Source: Phytophthora colocasiae (Eukaryota > Oomycota > Peronosporomycetes > Peronosporales > Peronosporaceae). From it: 64,000 bases of DNA. The notes under the pieces were generated by a model. It was not told the origin of the DNA. It made no database searches and saw nothing but the letters and a program-made list of their open reading frames with translations. Of the stretch, positions 8,602 through 19,078 are shown in pieces. The stretch is from positions 3,348,001-3,412,000 of the forward strand of contig JAGKQI010000098.1 of NCBI GenBank assembly GCA_018806915.1. Direction: 5' to 3'. Both the position numbers and the translations under genes were made by a program. The stretch's first letter is position 1. Every line of letters begins with the position of its first letter.

Positions 8602-11139
8602 ATGCCACCGCCTAGCGACCCTCGCCCTGTCAGCGGCTCCTTCCTGGCTCGCTCCTTCGCCACCGCCAGCTTGTCCAGCTTCCACAGCAACATAAGCGTC
8701 GACACCTCGGAGGATGTTCCACTCGCACCTCTCACTCGGACGTCTTCAGGTAGCTCCTCTGGAAGTGGCCCCACACCCACAAGTCGACGCCCTAGTAAAA
8801 CCAACAGCAGTCCTGGCACAAGACAAAGCCCCAATCCCAGCTCCGGTATCGACCGAGCCAGTGAGACGACTGTGCGTCGTCTGTTGGCGTCCGGAATGTC
8901 AGTTCATTCGACTCAAGCGGCTAAATCGCTAGCTTCGGCTGCCAAAATCGGGGAGGTTAGCCTCGTTCGAGCACTTCTTAAGGCCGGAGTCCCAGTGGAT
9001 GCTGTGCATCATGGCACTACAGCGCTAATGGCTGCAGCTGGCGCTGGCCAATTGGAAGTGGTGCAGTTCCTGGCCCGACACCACGCAGACATGGACTTTC
9101 GAGGACCTGATGGAGCTACAGCTCTGTACTTAGCTAGCAAAGGAGGCTACACGGATGTTGTGGTTTACTTACTGCATCGACGAGCTACTGCGGACGTTGC
9201 AATTGCATCTGGGAGGTCTGCTCTTCACGTGGCGGTGCAAGGTGGATACACCGAGATTGTGGCCGAACTGCTACGGCATTGGGCCTCTACCCAACGAATA
9301 GATGGTGCAGGCAGGAGGGCGAGAGAATATGTTACTGCCAATTGCCAGGAGATTGCCAAGATATTGGATACTTTCGATCGGAAGACAGCGTTGCTAAACG
9401 CTACGGCTACAGGTGAATTAGAGGCAGTCAAGTACTTAGTCACAAGAGGTGATGCCTTGGAAACCTGTGGGCCGGAGGATGAAACAGCTCTACTTGTTGC
9501 AGCTGGAGGTGGCGCTGGACGGGTGGACATTGCACGTGTATTACTTGACGCTGGCGCGGATCGTGCGGCTGCGTTGAAGAATGGTAGTAGCGCACTTCAC
9601 CTCGCTGTCAAAGCTGCAGGCGCCCGAGGAGGAGCAGCGATGGTCAATCTTCTACTTCAAGAAGGAGTCGACTCACGAAGCATAGACGCACGTGGAAATC
9701 GAGCACACGACTACGCTGATGATCCTGATGTTGTTCGGGCTCTAGAGAAGCATGACTTGCGGATGAAGCTCCTGTTTGCAGCTGAAGCTGGGGATTTGTC
9801 CCTTGTCATTCACCACACGACCCATGGAGCAGATATCGATACTAGAGGACGAGCCGATGGCGTCACTCCGCTTCTAGCAGCAGTACAAAAGGGATGTGCT
9901 GATGTTGTGCAGTACTTGCTCGAGAAAGGTGCTGATGTCAATGCTGCCTCGAAATGTGGTGGCCTAACGCCGTTGCATGTTGCTGCCGAACAAGGTGACT
10001 GTGAAATGGTGGAGTGTTTGTTGAATCATGGCGCCGACTTGACTTTGACCGATGTACACGGCAAGCTAGCACTCGACTATGCTGTTGACAGCCAAGTTAC
10101 TACCATCCTGAACAGATATACCACTTCTCTAAACGAAGAAGAAGGACCGGGTAGCAACGAAGAGGTAGCTATCGAAGAACCGATTTCAGAACCGATAACC
10201 ACTGAAAGCTATTCGAGCTCAAACAACAGTAGACTCGGTGTGACGACGGAATCTCAAGAACTATCAACGGACCAACCTCCGATCGACGATTTGAGAAATA
10301 GCATCCGCAGCAATTGGAGCTATTCAGGACCCCCACCGTCGTATTCGAGTTACTTGCGCGTTCAACCTCCCTCGCCCAGCGATACAGATTTGTTGGCTGC
10401 AGTCCAACGCAATGACTTGACGAGTGTGCAAAGAATACTGAGTCAAAACACTGACATCGAAATGCGATCGGAAGAAAACAATTTCACTCCACTGTGCTGG
10501 GCTGCTCAGGCTGGCAACCTGGAAGTGTTGCAGTGCTTACTGGTAGAAGGCGCTTGCGTTAACGCCGCCACTCCATGCGGATTCACACCTTTGCTGTTAG
10601 CTGCTTTGGGAGGCCACGCTGATATCGTTCAGGTCCTCCTCATGAAAAGTGCTGATCCTGAAGCCTGCATAACGCGAAGTGGGTTTACTGCACTTCTGGT
10701 GGCTGCATTCAATGGATATGTGGATGTGGTGCGGCATCTGGTCAAGAAGCGCGTGAATCTGGAAGTTCGATCAGCGGATGGATCAACCGCTCTGCATCTC
10801 GCTTCTGAAAAGGGTCACGCTGCAGTTGTTCAATTACTCTTGTCTGCGGGGTCTAATCCGAACGCCACCGCCCAGCGAGATGGCTCTACAGCACTCCATA
10901 CAGCGGCATTCATGGGAAAACCCGCTGTGGTGTGGCTGCTGCTACGTAGTGGTGCAGACCCACAGCTGAAGGACTCCAAAGGTCTAACTGCAGTTGACCA
11001 GGCTCATTCAGAACAACTAAAACGAATTTTGTTGGCGACGAAGACAGAACGTGAAACTGGAATAGCGGTGGCGTGGTGGGATCAATGGCGAATTGGAGCT
11101 CCTAAGGCTGGCAGTGAGCTTGGAGTGGAGGGCCTGTAG
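8602..11139 (+). CDS. Ankyrin-repeat protein with two repeat blocks
   Basis: A single-exon protein of 845 aa. A Ser/Pro-rich disordered head (residues 1-95) precedes a first ankyrin block (about 100-505) with many TALMAAA, GATALYLASKGG and LTPLHVAAEQG type helices. A Ser/Glu-rich linker (about 510-590) separates it from a second block (about 595-815). No kinase, SOCS, DHHC or membrane segment is present, so it is most likely a cytosolic scaffold. Some repeats within block 1 are degenerate where the helix pair is replaced by AREYV or AHDYADD. Partners cannot be predicted. Confidence 0.85.
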   Translation: MPPPSDPRPVSGSFLARSFATASLSSFHSNISVDTSEDVPLAPLTRTSSGSSSGSGPTPTSRRPSKTNSSPGTRQSPNPSSGIDRASETTVRRLLASGMSVHSTQAAKSLASAAKIGEVSLVRALLKAGVPVDAVHHGTTALMAAAGAGQLEVVQFLARHHADMDFRGPDGATALYLASKGGYTDVVVYLLHRRATADVAIASGRSALHVAVQGGYTEIVAELLRHWASTQRIDGAGRRAREYVTANCQEIAKILDTFDRKTALLNATATGELEAVKYLVTRGDALETCGPEDETALLVAAGGGAGRVDIARVLLDAGADRAAALKNGSSALHLAVKAAGARGGAAMVNLLLQEGVDSRSIDARGNRAHDYADDPDVVRALEKHDLRMKLLFAAEAGDLSLVIHHTTHGADIDTRGRADGVTPLLAAVQKGCADVVQYLLEKGADVNAASKCGGLTPLHVAAEQGDCEMVECLLNHGADLTLTDVHGKLALDYAVDSQVTTILNRYTTSLNEEEGPGSNEEVAIEEPISEPITTESYSSSNNSRLGVTTESQELSTDQPPIDDLRNSIRSNWSYSGPPPSYSSYLRVQPPSPSDTDLLAAVQRNDLTSVQRILSQNTDIEMRSEENNFTPLCWAAQAGNLEVLQCLLVEGACVNAATPCGFTPLLLAALGGHADIVQVLLMKSADPEACITRSGFTALLVAAFNGYVDVVRHLVKKRVNLEVRSADGSTALHLASEKGHAAVVQLLLSAGSNPNATAQRDGSTALHTAAFMGKPAVVWLLLRSGADPQLKDSKGLTAVDQAHSEQLKRILLATKTERETGIAVAWWDQWRIGAPKAGSELGVEGL

Positions 11140-11445
11140 TCATCCTCCCGTGGAAAGTGTAAATGCATGTTGCAGTAGGCCACCTACATGTGCTTTGCAA
11201 GACAATGAAAGACGTACAAAGAAAAAAACAACCGACAGTTAGCTTATTAGTGAGTTCTCCTCCGAGAAAAAAAATACAAAATACATTCACTTCAAGGCCA
11301 CAAGCTCTGCCTGGTCGGTATGCAGCGGAGCGTCGGCGCCTAAAACGAAAAAAGACGACGACTCGTTCTCAGGGGAGCCCGCGCGAACAGCGGCTGTCGT
11401 CAAATTTCCCCGCTCGCTATCTCTTGAGGTGGGCTCTTCCCCTCT
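11140..11445. other. Short convergent intergenic region
   Basis: 306 bp between the convergent ankyrin and pseudokinase genes. It is A-rich in the middle and probably holds both 3' ends. No gene seen. Confidence 0.5.
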
Positions 11446-13686
11446 TCAGATGCTATTCGTCGCTATGTCTTCCTTTGCGCTGTGCAAAATTTCCACAAGG
11501 TCTTTGGCTGTTGGTCGACTCATAGGTGCGTACGAGAGGCATTTCTCGACCATTTGCTGCACGCTCGCTGGTGCAGCCAGGAACTCTTGTCGGTTCTCGT
11601 GCGGTACCAACTGCTCCTCACGCCGGACACGCTTCACGAGCTCCACGTCTGACATTGTGTTGCCTAGATTCTCAACCAGCGACTGATACGGTGTCACCCG
11701 CGTGAAAATCTCACTGACTAACACGCCGAAAGCGTAAATATTGTTTTTCCGAGCGTCCATGGGGGACGACCGCCTAATCATCTCAGGAGGCAGCCACGCG
11801 ATTTCACCCATTCCATAAGAATACGTAGCAGCACCGCTCGGGCCTCCTAGTTTCGCAGAGCTGGGAACGCACTCGAACAAGCTAAGCTTGCAGTTCATAG
11901 CCTTGTTCACCAGCACCTTTCGGCTGGACAGCTGCTTCGCACATAAGTTCTGCTCGGTTTCGTGCAAATACGCCAGACCCAACGCTACATCACAGCACAT
12001 CTGCAATTTTGTCGTAATGTCCAGATCCACGTCCGAGTTCGCAAGAACTGACTTCAGGTTGCCCTTGTCCATGAATTCAGTGACCACCGCGAAATCTGTA
12101 CCTGCCAGCCACGTGACGCCCACCAGACTCGTGATATTCGGGTGCGAAATCGTTGCAAACGTTCGTGCCTGAGCCATAAGCGCCTTGGTCACGTACGAGT
12201 CTGTCACTTCAGATTCAACACGCTTCACCACAACCTTATTGCCATTGTACTCGCCCATCCATAAGCGACCAGTGCCCAACGACTTCACGAGAGCCACATC
12301 ACTCTGAGGCAGTCGGAAATTCCGCAGAAATTCGTCATTCGAGATAAACGAACCCTTGTCGGCGGATGCGTCGCCCTTGCTCATTAACGTTGCAGTAGCC
12401 TCGTAGTTGTTAGCACTGGCGTCTGCAGCCTTGCGCCTCATATACGTACGAAAAATGAAGAACGCTAGAACCGCTGCGATCACGACGACCAGCACGATAA
12501 TTACAACGAGAATCCCAGTGGAAACCCCGCCACTACTGTCGCCATCGTCTGAGCTCGCTGAGCCTGAACCACTGGCAACACTTCCAGCGACGGGGGAATT
12601 AGAGCTTGAACTGGAACCAGAGGTCAAGGATGGACTACGTGGATCACATATTACCAACTGCAGATCTTCCAAATAGTCGCATGCGTCGTCAAAAGTGTCT
12701 TGTCCAACGTTCCCAACCAAAGTTTTATAAGCTGTTCCATTCAAACTCCCTTTTGCCTGTGTATTCTGTAAATCCACAGTGCTACGATTTCGCGATAGCA
12801 ATTCACGTCAGGCAGCTTATCCAAGTTAATCAAGTCAAACGATATCGGCATCTTACATGTTTTGGTAAATGCGCTCGTAAAGAATGCTTGGGATCATTTT
12901 GAAGGAAGTTCCAGCTAAATTGCTGTCAAACGAGTAAAAAAATTGTGAGTATCCTGTCAAAAATTCTCATGTAGTACAGCGCAAAACCTTACATTTTTGC
13001 CAACGAGCCGACATCGCCTGAAAGTGACAAGTCATTCACTGATGAATTAACGACGTGTCTGTAAAAAACCACGTGAGTACATTGTACGCGTACATTTTTA
13101 AGAGCACAAACACTAAACGTACAACTCTTTAAGAGAATTCGGAAGTTGCAATTTGGAGCTATTCTCTCCAAATGCCACGCTGTCGAACTGCCTACAGAAC
13201 GAATACATCAAAAATCAGTCAACTGTAACAAGCCATTCATTTGGAGCAGTTTACTTACAAGCTGGTCAATTTATTTAGCGCGGCAACATTTAGAGGACCG
13301 TCAAATGTTACTGCGCGCTTCTGGTTCAATCCTTTTACGGTCCTGCATGTCCAATTTTGTCAGTACAAGATTCCATTTCTTCTTTGTGCACACATAAGCA
13401 CTCACAGATTTACTAGATTTTGTGCTTCTCCTAGCTGGAGCTCCATATTATCGACGGAAACATCTACTTGGACGACCGATTCCAACGTTTTTAAATCGCG
13501 GTTGCCTTGATTGTCCCCACAAGTAAACTTGCCGCCATCCCACAATTCTAAGGTCGCATTTACAGACGACGAGCACTGCACTGGTATAGTAGCATTTTGA
13601 GCGTCGACCGCATATCTGTCCATCTCGACAGCGGCCGCCATCACCGCCGCAGCGATGAAGAAGCTCCCTCGACCAGCAAGGCGCAT
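11446..13686 (-). CDS. LRR receptor-like transmembrane pseudokinase
   Basis: Six minus-strand exons: 13686-13406, 13342-13259, 13191-13123, 13058-12993, 12922-12857 and 12781-11446, giving 633 aa. All five introns are phase 2, and the middle exons (84, 69, 66, 66 nt) each encode about one leucine-rich repeat. An N-terminal signal peptide (FFIAAAVMAAA), a Ser-rich stalk and a membrane helix (about 277-300) are followed by a tyrosine-kinase-like fold. The VAIK-type Lys (K375) is kept. The HRD motif reads AKQ, its catalytic-loop Asn is Lys, and DFG reads LFE, so catalysis should be lost. It is probably a receptor that signals by scaffolding or by partnering an active kinase. Confidence 0.88.
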
Positions 13687-14537
13687 GCTTCAAGCGCTGC
13701 CTCCTGTGGCGTCGGAATGTAAATGGCGGCGCCTGCTGCTTCCGCCTGAACCTTTTTCCCGACTGACTCTCGCTAGTGCTAGAGAATGAACCCAAAGCGT
13801 TACCCATAGTGGAATCAAGTGACTTCCCACCTAGCCCTAGGACGTTGGGGGTAGCCAACGAAAATTTGTACCGGCCGATACTTACCACGAGTCTAATTTG
13901 ATCGACAAGAGCACCGAGGCCTCTGTTTTGTGAATGCGCTTTACATGTTAGCTCAGCTGAGCCCAAAGTGCTGCAGTCTGACCATAATACACACCCTCTG
14001 CGAAGCCCGAGATGTTGTTTGCCATGGGGTACAATAGTCTGCGGGCAACTTGGCCTGGTTGAGGCCTGCATTCCGGGCCTAACCTAACTTTGCTTGTGAA
14101 ACCACTTCGGGTACAGCGCGAAACGGGACGCGAGACGAGTGCAAACCGTTGTTGTTGTGTATGGTCGATTTACTGGACCTTTACGGCCCGTTGACGTAAT
14201 GGCTCAAGAGCGGTCCCCAGCAATATCAGCCTTAACTTCGAAGGCCCTTTGGCAGAAGGGTACACATGTTGTACAAACGGGTGTGAAAGTGCACTTCGGG
14301 GTGCAGTCCCGTCATCAGTGCTGTGTGAATCACACTGCCCACTGCTAATGCGAAGACCATGGCTTGTACTCTTGCGTTGTGTCAGCACTGGTGAAGATGC
14401 ATCCACTTCACTTCCCACGCCGCATTTGATTCACTAAATTAAGTCGACACAAAAAATCCATCGCAAACCGATATGGGTTGATATTATCTGTTTTCCGGAA
14501 CGTCCATTTAACAGCACCGCCAACAGCGACAACGACA
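13687..14537. other. Divergent intergenic region
   Basis: 850 bp between the pseudokinase and SMN-like starts. A 208-codon ORF on the minus strand (13448-14071) overlaps the first pseudokinase exon out of frame and has no domain features. Nothing else is supported. Confidence 0.5.
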
Positions 14538-15504
14538 ATGGTAAATGAGCCGGTCACTGCTTGGAGCCGGCACTGCTAGCTACAGACTAACCCATGTTGC
14601 AGTAGATCATGCCACTGACCTCTGAAATGTTTTGTTATCTTCCCTCCATAGAGCAGCAGCAGTGTTCAGGACTCTGAGGAGCAATGGGACGATATGGCCA
14701 TCGTGCGGGTACGCGCGTAGACTTCAGTGGCAGCCAATGCATTTGTCGATTGCCGTTGTCTCATGCGTCTGCTTGTTATCATGTGTTGCGTGCTGAACGT
14801 AGGCTTTCGAGGAGGCATTGACAGACCAACGCTCGAGGAAATCCACATCTGCCACGCCAGCTAGAAGGTTACCAACGTCTTCTGTATACTCTAATGCTGA
14901 ATTGGATATTAACGTGGCTATTATCGTGTATGTTTGCAGGAAGAACAAGGCAGCACCTCACTCGAACGGCAAGAAGGGTCCTAGAAGCGCGTCTATTGAG
15001 GAGGAGGAGGACGAAGATGAAGACCAGCAGAACGATTTTGGTCATGCTACGGCGGGTGTAGGGATGTTTGGACAACCGAACACTGCGGCATACACAGGAT
15101 ATGCAGCGGGGTCCAACCCGTTTGTCTATCAGGGACAGAAACCACAACAGCAGACATCAAGTGACATGTACCAGGCTGCGTACGCTCAAGCGTACGCCCA
15201 TCTTCAAGCTCAGTTTCAGGCTACGTATCCTGGCGCGGCACAGCAGCAAATGTATGGACCAGGTACCCAGATGCCTGCATTCCCAGTGCAATCGCCGTAC
15301 TATCCTCCGCCACCGTCTATGCCATCCGTGCCGATGCCATTCCCCAGCGTACCGGGCGCAACATCTTCATTTCCAAGACCAACACCCAGTGCAACAGACT
15401 CTAACGACAGCCTTGCCAATATGCTTATGGCATGGTATCAGTCTGGATACTACACTGGAAGATTCCAAGCGATGCAGGAGATGAAAGCGCAAGGGCGTCA
15501 ATAA
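14538..15504 (+). CDS. Survival motor neuron (SMN) homologue without Tudor domain
   Basis: Exons 14538-14540 (the ATG alone), 14652-14708, 14803-14867 and 14940-15504 join in phase to 229 aa. Residues 10-25 read EEQWDDMAIVRAFEEAL, matching the SMN N-terminal helix that binds Gemin2. The C-terminus has a clear YG box (LANMLMAWYQSGYYTGRFQA) used for SMN self-association. Between them is a Lys/acidic stretch and a Gln/Pro/Tyr-rich linker, with no Tudor domain. SMN with Gemin2 assembles Sm rings on snRNAs. The third intron is 72 nt and open in frame, so unspliced RNA would add 24 mostly hydrophobic residues. Confidence 0.85.
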
Positions 15505-15648
15505 CTCAATGTTTCGTTAGACCGTAGCACGTAATGTCAAAGATTTTGAGGGGAGGAGGTTCTTATGTACGACCTCGTTTGGTCGCGCACGAAACTTCAC
15601 CAATACAAAGCTGTGCTGAGCATTACCCATTTCCCCTAAGCTCAATGC

Positions 15649-15890
15649 TCACTGGCGCTTCTTGATCGCGGCGTGCTTGGCAGTCTTGGAGCTTTCTTGC
15701 AGGAACTTGACGAGCCAGTAACACTGCAATGGACATAGCTAGTCAGAGTGTGAAATGCAAAGCATATACCTAGAAAACTGTCAGAGCACACCAGTGCCAG
15801 CATGTGAAGCCCCACTAGACCTCCCACGAACGCGTTCACGCCGAAGCCTAGCTCCGAACCTAGCAGCATGATTCCATCTCCAATCGCCAT
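15649..15890 (-). CDS. 57-aa membrane microprotein
   Basis: Minus-strand exons 15890-15792 and 15723-15649 join in phase 0 across a 68-nt GT-AG intron. The product is 57 aa: a hydrophobic, Gly-rich N-terminal two-thirds (MAIGDGIMLLGSELGFGVNA...), one long or two short membrane helices, and a basic tail ending AAIKKRQ. The Lys/Arg-rich tail with Lys near the C-terminus is reminiscent of ER-retrieved or mitochondrial small membrane proteins; no family is recognised. It lies tail-to-tail with the SMN-like gene, 144 bp away. Exact splicing, good codon use and membrane character argue for a real gene. Confidence 0.6.
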
Positions 15891-15995
15891 TTTCGATTTG
15901 ATATGCGATCTCTTTTTAGTCCGGTTTGTGTACATGTATTTTTTGTGATGAAAAGGACAACTTCAACTTAGAGACCATCATTCTGTATTTTGGAG

Positions 15996-18933
15996 ATGAT
16001 CGAGCGCGCGGAAGAGCATGACGGGGGCCAAGCAGGTACGATACAGCCCTCTACCACCACTCTCTCGCCTCTAGAACTCACGTGTGCGCGTCAGGAAGCT
16101 CAGCCAGCACCAGGCTTCGCTCTGAAAAGAGCAGAAGTCCAGGGCTGGTAGCAGAATCCGATCTGGACTTGATGAAAAGCACGAGTCCGATACAACCCAA
16201 GATTCCTGGAAGTGATGAGTTAGGCGACAACATGCCAGGACTGGCATTGGTCACTTCCCAGCGCAGAACTGGAGTAGATGAACAAGACAATCAGGCTGTC
16301 CACATAGCCACATTGGATCTCCCAGATATTCCTTCTGGCATTTCTACACGTGGGTATGCCATAATTAAGAAGCAGGGCGAAGAGCAGCTTCGGCGTCTCA
16401 TGGAATACGAAGATAAGGGCTCACTTCCGACTGTAACGAGCGTGTGGTCATGTTGGGAAACACCAAAAGAGAATATTGAGGAGAAACCCGTAAAGGAAAC
16501 AGGTGAAGAGATGAAGCTAGCCCCAGCACGGGTGCAGTGCAGTTGGACTGAGCAGTTCAAGTCTGGTGAATGTTTTCTTTACGATGAGTCCTGCAATATT
16601 TTGAAGAAGATGATCAAGGCAAATACCCAACTGATGATATTTAAGAAAGACACGGTCGTGCCAAGTATCTTCGGGGATGGCTGGGGAGGATCACATTGTG
16701 ATGTCCGGTTTCCTGAATCTTTAGCAGGATCAAATAGTGACTTCCAGCAACTGTTGCTCCCTTCGGAAATCATACATGACGACGAGGCAAAACGCGCAGA
16801 AGCTCCAGCGAAGATTGTATCTCTTGCAGAAAGCAATTTGCGTAATCTTCGACGACCCGATATTTCCTTAACACGGGCATCGATGAATATTCCGAACGTG
16901 TGGAACCTCAAGATTACAACGGACAGCATTGAACGCTTGCGTGCCGAAAAGCTGACGGCGTTGCCTCCTAAGCTAACTCCAAAGTCTCCCACAGCACAGA
17001 GAAACAAGATTTTACCAAAGAAGACAGAAGAGTTGGATTTACGCTTAAATTCCTTCCCTGACCGACCCGAGTCTTCAGTGGATGTGGAGACTCGTGGCGA
17101 TCGCCAAGACATTGGTATATCACTCGACACTACAAAGCTGAAGGTGGTCTCTGAGGACAAACCTTTAACCACTGACTACTTTTTGAGCGACAAGTTTCTG
17201 AAGTGCAATTGGAGTGAACCGCCGAAGCGGGAAAGCGAGCTTGACATTAGAGAGGGAGAGAGCTTAAAGGATGCCCATCTTCTTCAGCAGTTTGCTCGGC
17301 CAGCAATGTGGGATCTGATGAGGAAGAAATTGCTTAAGGTGGACGGACTATCTTTTTCTCATGCTTTCGATGGTGTCAGCTTGGAGGCATTAAAAGCGAT
17401 AATCTACCAGCAGCTCCCGAAAGTGAAACAGATGAGCCTTAATCCGTCAGCCTTTTCAAGTGTCGAGATAGTCGAGGTTTGCGCCAGCCTTCGTCAGGCT
17501 GTTTGGTTACATACCTTGCGGTAAGATACATTAGCATTTTTTTCGGCAGTGCCTTCTAAGGATATTAATGATGTCATATCTGGCGTAGCATTCTGTCGAT
17601 CAATTACATGGGTGGAGCTCGAGGAGATACCATGACAGCAATTTCGACACGAATTCTTCCCAGCAGCAAGTACAAACGTGTGTTAGGCTCTTCGAACTGG
17701 AAAGACCTTCGCACATTCATTCAAGCGATTGGTGGAGGTGCAGTTTCTTCCTCTGAGTCAATTGAGTTCCCAGAATCAAGTGCAGTTGATGAAAACACGG
17801 TGCTGGAACCGCTTTCCAAAAGACAAAGAATTTTGCCAGCAACAAAGGAGGCCATACCTGTGCGTGCGATGTGCTCGATCGCATTCCTGGAAAAGGTAGG
17901 GGTATCAACATGGGGCTGTGAATGTTATTGTGCTCAACGCTTACACTTGCTAAGTTCAGGATGAACTTCTCGATGAGCTGTGCACTGAACAGCAAATATT
18001 TTTTATTGAACGGGATCTGCCGCCCCCAATCGACATATTGGTTGACGAGAGGAACAGCATTTGCGTAGTAGACGAAACCACATTTCAAGGTAAGATCGAA
18101 AGTATGGCTATTCCATTCTTCTAACGCATTTGTATCTTTGAAACAGAGGAAGAAATTATGCGGAGATTCGTTTTCAGTTTAGCTCACCTGCAAATGCAGC
18201 AACAAAAGTGCTGGATTATCGTCGGTAAGTAAGCTTTCATTATTCATTGGGTGGACTTGAACACTAACATTCAACAGCTCTAAACAACCCAATTGCAGTT
18301 GAGACAGAAGAACTGCTGAATCTTTTTCTTGCTGCTTTAGTGCAATTTCGGATTGAGATTCAAGTGCTTACCAGGTAGAAATGATTTGCAAACTCACTCT
18401 TTAACTCTCATATATATACGCGTTTTGTTCTGTGTCGTTAGCTTCTCGTACGAGGAAACGGGTCGCTTTCTGCGTGCGATCGTGGATGAATGTGCTGAAG
18501 TCGCGCTGAACAACCATCGCATTCTACCTCGCTTGTGGTTTGAACGTCCGTTCTTACTAGAAGAAGAGTCACAACTCGAACGATTTCTCGTCTCGACCAA
18601 AATTGTTAATCATTACGCCGCACAGTCGCTGCTGCAAAAAATCTGTGTGGATGATCTGTTCTCCAAGAGGTACGTGCTAACTATCAAGAAGCAAGATTGC
18701 AAAGAGCCTAACCCGAAAGATTATCTGTTTTCAGTTTGGGTGAACTGAAGCTCCTCGTTCAGAATGCGGTGACGGATGAACAATTAGAGTTACTTTGGAG
18801 GCATGTTTGTTTCTCTACTGCTGTGTAGCATCCGATCTAAGCTAAACATCATATGCTGTCATGGTTTGTCAGGCTTGTTCAGCAAGATCATGGACTCAAT
18901 CAAAGGAACTACAACGGGTATAGTAGGAGTTAG
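15996..18933 (+). CDS. SHOC1/ZIP2-like XPF-fold meiotic protein (probable)
   Basis: Nine exons: 15996-16035, 16095-17520, 17589-17895, 17960-18089, 18147-18224, 18278-18374, 18442-18669, 18735-18800 and 18873-18933, in phase to 810 aa. The long N-terminal part is disordered with weakly conserved helical segments. The C-terminal third looks like the ERCC4/XPF nuclease fold (ERDLPPPIDILVDERN...CWIIV...YEETGRFLRAIVDE) followed by a helix-hairpin-helix module (FLVSTKIVNHYAAQSLL...SLGELKLLV). The XPF catalytic ERKxxxD is not preserved, as in SHOC1/ZIP2, which with SPO16 stabilises meiotic crossover intermediates. The last intron needs a GC donor at 18801; a GT donor three bases downstream gives a different short C-terminus. 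Family assignment is by pattern only. Confidence 0.55.
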
Positions 18934-19078
18934 ACAATTTTTCAACAGGTTAGTTTATGCTTCCATCGAGTTTTGTTTTTAAGCAAAAGCTCTCATGCTT
19001 GCCATTTGGAACCGTGAATTTCACTGTCATTTGACAGCAAGATAAGACTTACATGCATGACATCTATCTCTGCAACTA

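Noticed and set aside
13448..14071. 208-codon minus-strand ORF upstream of the pseudokinase
   Set aside because: It overlaps the true first exon in a different frame and has no coding features.
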